In this document: piece after piece, positions 32,785 through 36,085 of the stretch
How the letters are laid out: each line of letters starts with the position of its first letter
Position numbering within the stretch: the first letter of the stretch is position 1
Assembly (NCBI GenBank): GCA_029863525.1
Contig: JAOTVL010000023.1
Coordinates: 1 to 36,085 of the forward strand
Source: Gemmatimonadota bacterium
Lineage (GTDB): Bacteria > Gemmatimonadota > Gemmatimonadetes > Longimicrobiales > Gaopeijiaceae
Direction of reading: 5' to 3'
DNA: 36,085 bases
The notes under the pieces: generated by a model
What the model was told of the DNA's origin: nothing
What the model saw: only the letters and a program-made list of their open reading frames with translations
The model's database searches: none
Position numbers and translations under genes: made by a program

Positions 32785-35208
32785 TCACCCCTCCCGGAGC
32801 GTGATGGCCGGATCCGTTCTCGTGGCTCGGCGGGCCGGGATCAGGTTCGCGACGAGCGCGACGAGACCGAGCAGCACGGGTACGCCGATGAAGGTAAGTG
32901 GATCCGTCGCGCTGACCCCCACCACGAGACCCTGAAGCAGCCGGCTCACGCCGAGCGACAACGCAAGCCCGACCAAGACGCCGGCTACGAGTAGGCGACC
33001 GCCCTGCCCGAGGACCATCCACCGGACAGTGGCGCCCCGGGCGCCCAACGCCATGCGGACACCGATCTCACTCCTCCGCTGCGCGACCGAATACGCCATG
33101 ACACCATAGATGCCGACCCCCGCCATGACGAGCGCGAACATCGCGAACGTCACGAAGAGCGTGATCAGGGCCATGTCGCTTGCCGAACGCTCGTAGTCCG
33201 CCTGCTCCATGCTCAGAATCCGCCCGACCGGCAAGTCGGCGTCCACGTTCCAGATCGCCTCCCGGACGGCACCGGCACCGGCCGTCGGGTCCATCGTCGT
33301 TCGGGCTATGATGTACATGCCGCGGCTTCGGGATTGCTCGTACGGCACGTAGACGTTCAACGCCGAGCCGTCGAGCTCGGGGGTTCCGCCACTCGGACTC
33401 CTCACGTCCGCCACGACCCCGACGATTTGCAGCCATTCGGCCTCGCCACCGACCCGGAGTCGACGGCCGACAGCCCCACGACCGTCCAGGTATCGATTAG
33501 CGACCTCCTGGCTGAGAATCGCAACCGGCAGCGATCCGGCGTCATCGGTGGGCTCGAAGCCCCGCCCCTCGACGATACCGATCCCGAGCACGGCGAACAG
33601 ATTGGGATCGACCGTGCTGAAGAGCACGGATGGCAACGCCCCTTCGCGCTGCTGCACGACGCTCTCCAGCTCGATGGGCCTCAGCGCCCCGAAGCCGATG
33701 CCCGGAAGCGCACTGACGAGATTGGTCTCGCCGAAGCCCGGAAGCGCGCCGATCGCCTCTTGAGCCTCGATGAAGAATCGGGACGCGTCGTCGAGCCTCG
33801 GGTAGTCGTTCTCCGGAAGATCGACCCGCACGGTCAGGAGGCCGCCCGGGTCGTAGCCGAGCGGCCGAGCATGGATATTGACGACCGTCCTGACCAGCAG
33901 ACCCGCAGTGATCATGAGCGTCAGGGCCAGCGACACCTGTGCGGTTACCAGCGCGTTCCGGGCGCGTTTGCCGGCACGATCGCCATCTCCCGAGCGGCTC
34001 GCCCGAAGTGTGGTCGACGCGCTCAGCCCTGACGCCCTCAACGCGGGGAAGAGACCGAACGCGACGGGCGCCAGCAACGAGACGAGGAGGGTGAACGCGA
34101 GCACTCGCCCGTCGATCTCGGCCATCAGCAGAATCTCCTCCGTCCCGGCCGAGACCCAGATCAAGGCCTCGTTGAGGGCGTACGCCACCGCGAGGCCGGT
34201 CGACCCGGCGGCGAGGCTGATCGCGAGGCTCTCCGTGAGGAGCTGCCGCACGAGTCGCCAACGCTCCGCCCCGAGGGCTGTCCGAATCGCGATCTCGCGT
34301 TCCCGTGCGGTGGCCCGGGCGAGCAGCATGTTCGCGACGTTGGCGCACGCGATCAGGATCACCATTGCCACCGTGAGCTGAAGCAGAAGCATGATGGTCC
34401 GGCCGTCGTCGTCCATCAGGGAGTCCATGACCGGCGCCGACCAGAGCGCCCACCCTCCGTTGAGCTCCGGGTGCTCGGTCGACAGGGCCTCCCCAATGCC
34501 CCGTACCTCCTCCTCGGCCATCTGGTGGGTCACCCCCGGCGCGAGCCGTCCTGAAACGAACAGGTTCCGCGCCCGACGGTCCGCCGAGCTCCGATCGAGT
34601 TGCATCGGAACGAGCACCTGCGCTTCGCGGAAGCTGGCGAACTCCAGATCGGGGTGCGCGACCCCGACCACCGTGTGCTCGATTCCGTCCAGTCGAATCG
34701 TCTGCCCGAGCACGTCGGGAGCCGCGTCGAAGCGAGCCTGCCAGAAACCGTGCGTGAGCATGGCGACCGACTCCGCGCCAGGCGTTCCCTCTTCCTCCGT
34801 GAACGCCCTCCCGAGCAGAGGAGGAAGCCGCCACGCGTCGAAGGTGTTGACCGTCGCACGCATCGCGCTCACTCGCTCCGGCCGGTCGACGCCGGTCATC
34901 ACGAGTTGTTCTTCGGTGAGTGCAGCAAGTTCGTCGAAGCTGCGTGCGCGCTCCACCAGGTCCACATAGTCGGCCGCCGACACGCTGCCCCGTTCGATGC
35001 CCAGTTCGGGATTGATCCCCCGAACGATGAGGGCAGTCTCCGCATCCCGCATCGGCAAGTCGGCGAAGACGATTGCGCTGACCAGACTGAAGATCGAGGT
35101 GTTGACCCCGATCGCGAGCGCGAGCGTGACCGTCGCGACGACTGCGAAACCCGGGCTTTTACGCAGCGACCGCAGCGTAAAGCGTAGATCCTGCCGGAGG
35201 GACTCCAT
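32785..35208 (-). CDS. ADOP-type FtsX/MacB permease
   Basis: The 807-residue protein is a duplicated ABC permease: MacB-type periplasmic core after the first helix (residues about 20-45), FtsX domain at about 270-400, a second periplasmic core, and a second FtsX domain at the C-terminus. The N-terminus MESLRQDLRFTLRSLRKSPGF and the REIAIRTALGA / RSEIGVRMALGA motifs are hallmarks of the ADOP family, common in Acidobacteria and Gemmatimonadota. These often lack a linked ATPase, and none is seen here. The role may be efflux or lipoprotein/envelope transport. Confidence 0.93.
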   Translation of the reverse strand: MESLRQDLRFTLRSLRKSPGFAVVATVTLALAIGVNTSIFSLVSAIVFADLPMRDAETALIVRGINPELGIERGSVSAADYVDLVERARSFDELAALTEEQLVMTGVDRPERVSAMRATVNTFDAWRLPPLLGRAFTEEEGTPGAESVAMLTHGFWQARFDAAPDVLGQTIRLDGIEHTVVGVAHPDLEFASFREAQVLVPMQLDRSSADRRARNLFVSGRLAPGVTHQMAEEEVRGIGEALSTEHPELNGGWALWSAPVMDSLMDDDGRTIMLLLQLTVAMVILIACANVANMLLARATAREREIAIRTALGAERWRLVRQLLTESLAISLAAGSTGLAVAYALNEALIWVSAGTEEILLMAEIDGRVLAFTLLVSLLAPVAFGLFPALRASGLSASTTLRASRSGDGDRAGKRARNALVTAQVSLALTLMITAGLLVRTVVNIHARPLGYDPGGLLTVRVDLPENDYPRLDDASRFFIEAQEAIGALPGFGETNLVSALPGIGFGALRPIELESVVQQREGALPSVLFSTVDPNLFAVLGIGIVEGRGFEPTDDAGSLPVAILSQEVANRYLDGRGAVGRRLRVGGEAEWLQIVGVVADVRSPSGGTPELDGSALNVYVPYEQSRSRGMYIIARTTMDPTAGAGAVREAIWNVDADLPVGRILSMEQADYERSASDMALITLFVTFAMFALVMAGVGIYGVMAYSVAQRRSEIGVRMALGARGATVRWMVLGQGGRLLVAGVLVGLALSLGVSRLLQGLVVGVSATDPLTFIGVPVLLGLVALVANLIPARRATRTDPAITLREG

Positions 35209-35228
35209 GCGAGTGCCTGTGTGCGAAA

Positions 35229-35264
35229 AGGGCCCTTGAGGTGGATCGCCGATCCAAGGGCCCT
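35229..35264 (-). terminator. intrinsic terminator of the TRAP permease gene
   Basis: AGGGCCCTT (35229-35237) pairs with AAGGGCCCT (35256-35264), with an inner GGATC-GCC-GATCC stem. On the minus strand the hairpin is followed by TTTCGC, giving TTTT with the stem end. It lies 50 bases after the DctM stop and just before the ADOP permease start. Confidence 0.75.
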
Positions 35265-35313
35265 ACGAAATCGCCCTACGCTGGTTTCTCGGGGTTTCGG
35301 GCTCGTCCAGCGC

Positions 35314-36085
35314 CTACTTCGGCACCGCGATCCAGATCAGGCTGAAAAGCACCAACAACTGGATGCAGATGAAGGGGATGACCCCTCGATAGATCGCCGT
35401 CGTCGGAATGTCGGCGGGCGTCACGCCGCGCAGATAGAAGAGGCTGAAGCCGAAGGGTGGCGTGAGAAACGACGTCTGCAAATTGACCGCCAGCACGATG
35501 CCCAGCCAGGTCAGATCCACGCCGAGCAACACCGCGGCCGGCACGATGAGGGGCACGATGATGAAGGCGATCTCGAAGAAGTCGATGAAGAAGCCGAGAA
35601 TGAAGACGACGAGGTTCACGACCAGGAGGAAGCCGAGCGCTCCCCCCGGGATGCCGGTCAGCATCGTCTCGATCCAGATGTCTCCGTCGAAGCCCCTGAA
35701 GACGAGCGCGAAGGCGGTCGACCCGATGAGCAGGAAGACGACCATGATGGTCAGCCGGGTCGTCTCTTCCATGGCTCTCTGCAACGCGCCGAGCGACAGC
35801 GACCGGTTGAGCGCCGCGAGCGCCAACGCCCCCACGGAGCCGAGCGCTCCCGCCTCCGTCGGCGTCGCGACGCCGGCGAAGATGCTTCCGAGCACCACGA
35901 CGATGAGGACGAGCGGCGGCATGAGCGACAGCACCACCCGCTTGGCGAGCTCCATCCCCGAGACGCGCATCTCGGCGGGGAGCGCGGGCGCAATCTCCGG
36001 ACGGGCGAACGCAATGAACATGACCCAGACCGCGTAAGCCCCCGTCAGGACGAGCCCCGGAACGAGCGCGGCGCGGAAGAGATCG
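35314..36085 (-). CDS. dctM: TRAP transporter large permease DctM (partial, runs off window end)
   Basis: The frame is open through base 36085, so the N-terminal part is missing; an internal ATG at 36021 is not the real start. The visible 256 residues hold many membrane helices with DctM signatures: FAGVATPTEAGALGSVGAL, LGFFIDFFEIAFIIVPLIVPAA and LQTSFLTPPFGFSLFYLRGV. It is the 12-helix subunit that moves substrate by sodium or proton coupling together with a DctQ subunit and a DctP receptor. The substrate is unknown. Confidence 0.95.
   Translation of the reverse strand, partial: DLFRAALVPGLVLTGAYAVWVMFIAFARPEIAPALPAEMRVSGMELAKRVVLSLMPPLVLIVVVLGSIFAGVATPTEAGALGSVGALALAALNRSLSLGALQRAMEETTRLTIMVVFLLIGSTAFALVFRGFDGDIWIETMLTGIPGGALGFLLVVNLVVFILGFFIDFFEIAFIIVPLIVPAAVLLGVDLTWLGIVLAVNLQTSFLTPPFGFSLFYLRGVTPADIPTTAIYRGVIPFICIQLLVLFSLIWIAVPK

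Overview
The window is high-GC bacterial chromosome, densely coded on both strands, with many genes joined by ATGA or GTGA overlaps. No phage, IS element, CRISPR array, rRNA or tRNA gene was seen, and no gene-free stretch exceeds about 250 bases. An ADOP-type duplicated FtsX permease, many Cys-rich multihaem cytochromes, TRAP transporter genes, a DUF3179 protein and an unusual CcmH-like protein suggest a marine or sediment Gemmatimonadota-like bacterium. That assignment is inference; there is no phylogenetic marker here.

Layout. (1) 1-6042, minus strand: a four-gene electron-transfer operon. It encodes a c554-type cytochrome lipoprotein, a membrane-anchored cytochrome with about 20 haem motifs and a NapC/NirT-like start, an outer-membrane beta-barrel, and a cytochrome with at least 16 haem motifs that runs off the window edge. 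Together they look like a quinol-to-outer-membrane conduit of the porin-cytochrome kind. (2) 6221-8405: an exported metallo-beta-lactamase-fold hydrolase and two small membrane-associated unknowns. (3) 8398-11486: a sigma-54-type two-component system, with a candidate sigma-54 promoter and palindromic upstream site. (4) 11713-16013: glutaryl-CoA dehydrogenase, a zinc-ribbon membrane protein, NAD-type isocitrate dehydrogenase, and an msrB-lipoprotein-lipoprotein operon. (5) 16261-18450, plus strand: cupin, SDR and branched-chain aminotransferase.

(6) 18451-19515, minus strand: the most striking locus. A DUF3179 gene carries an in-frame TGA exactly where the family has the first Cys of its CxxC motif. 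A 7-bp stem with a GGA loop starts 15 nt after the TGA and is built from codons that look atypical for this GC-rich gene. This is what a bacterial selenocysteine gene with a bSECIS element should look like, and ordinary gene calling would split it into two hypothetical proteins.

(7) 19686-21774, plus strand: a small membrane protein, an M24 peptidase-like lipoprotein and a YaiI/DUF188 protein. (8) 21825-27664: a probable light-response cluster. An iron-sulfur (6-4) photolyase and two membrane proteins on the minus strand diverge from a flavin oxidoreductase, a decayed SDR, a renalase-like flavoprotein and a beta-carbonic anhydrase. The AT-rich divergent region holds ACA direct repeats resembling CarH/LitR operators. 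(9) 27700-36085: CcmH-like protein, gamma-glutamyltransferase, TRAP solute receptor, O-methyltransferase, AlkA-like glycosylase, ADOP permease, and a partial TRAP DctM permease followed by a clear terminator.
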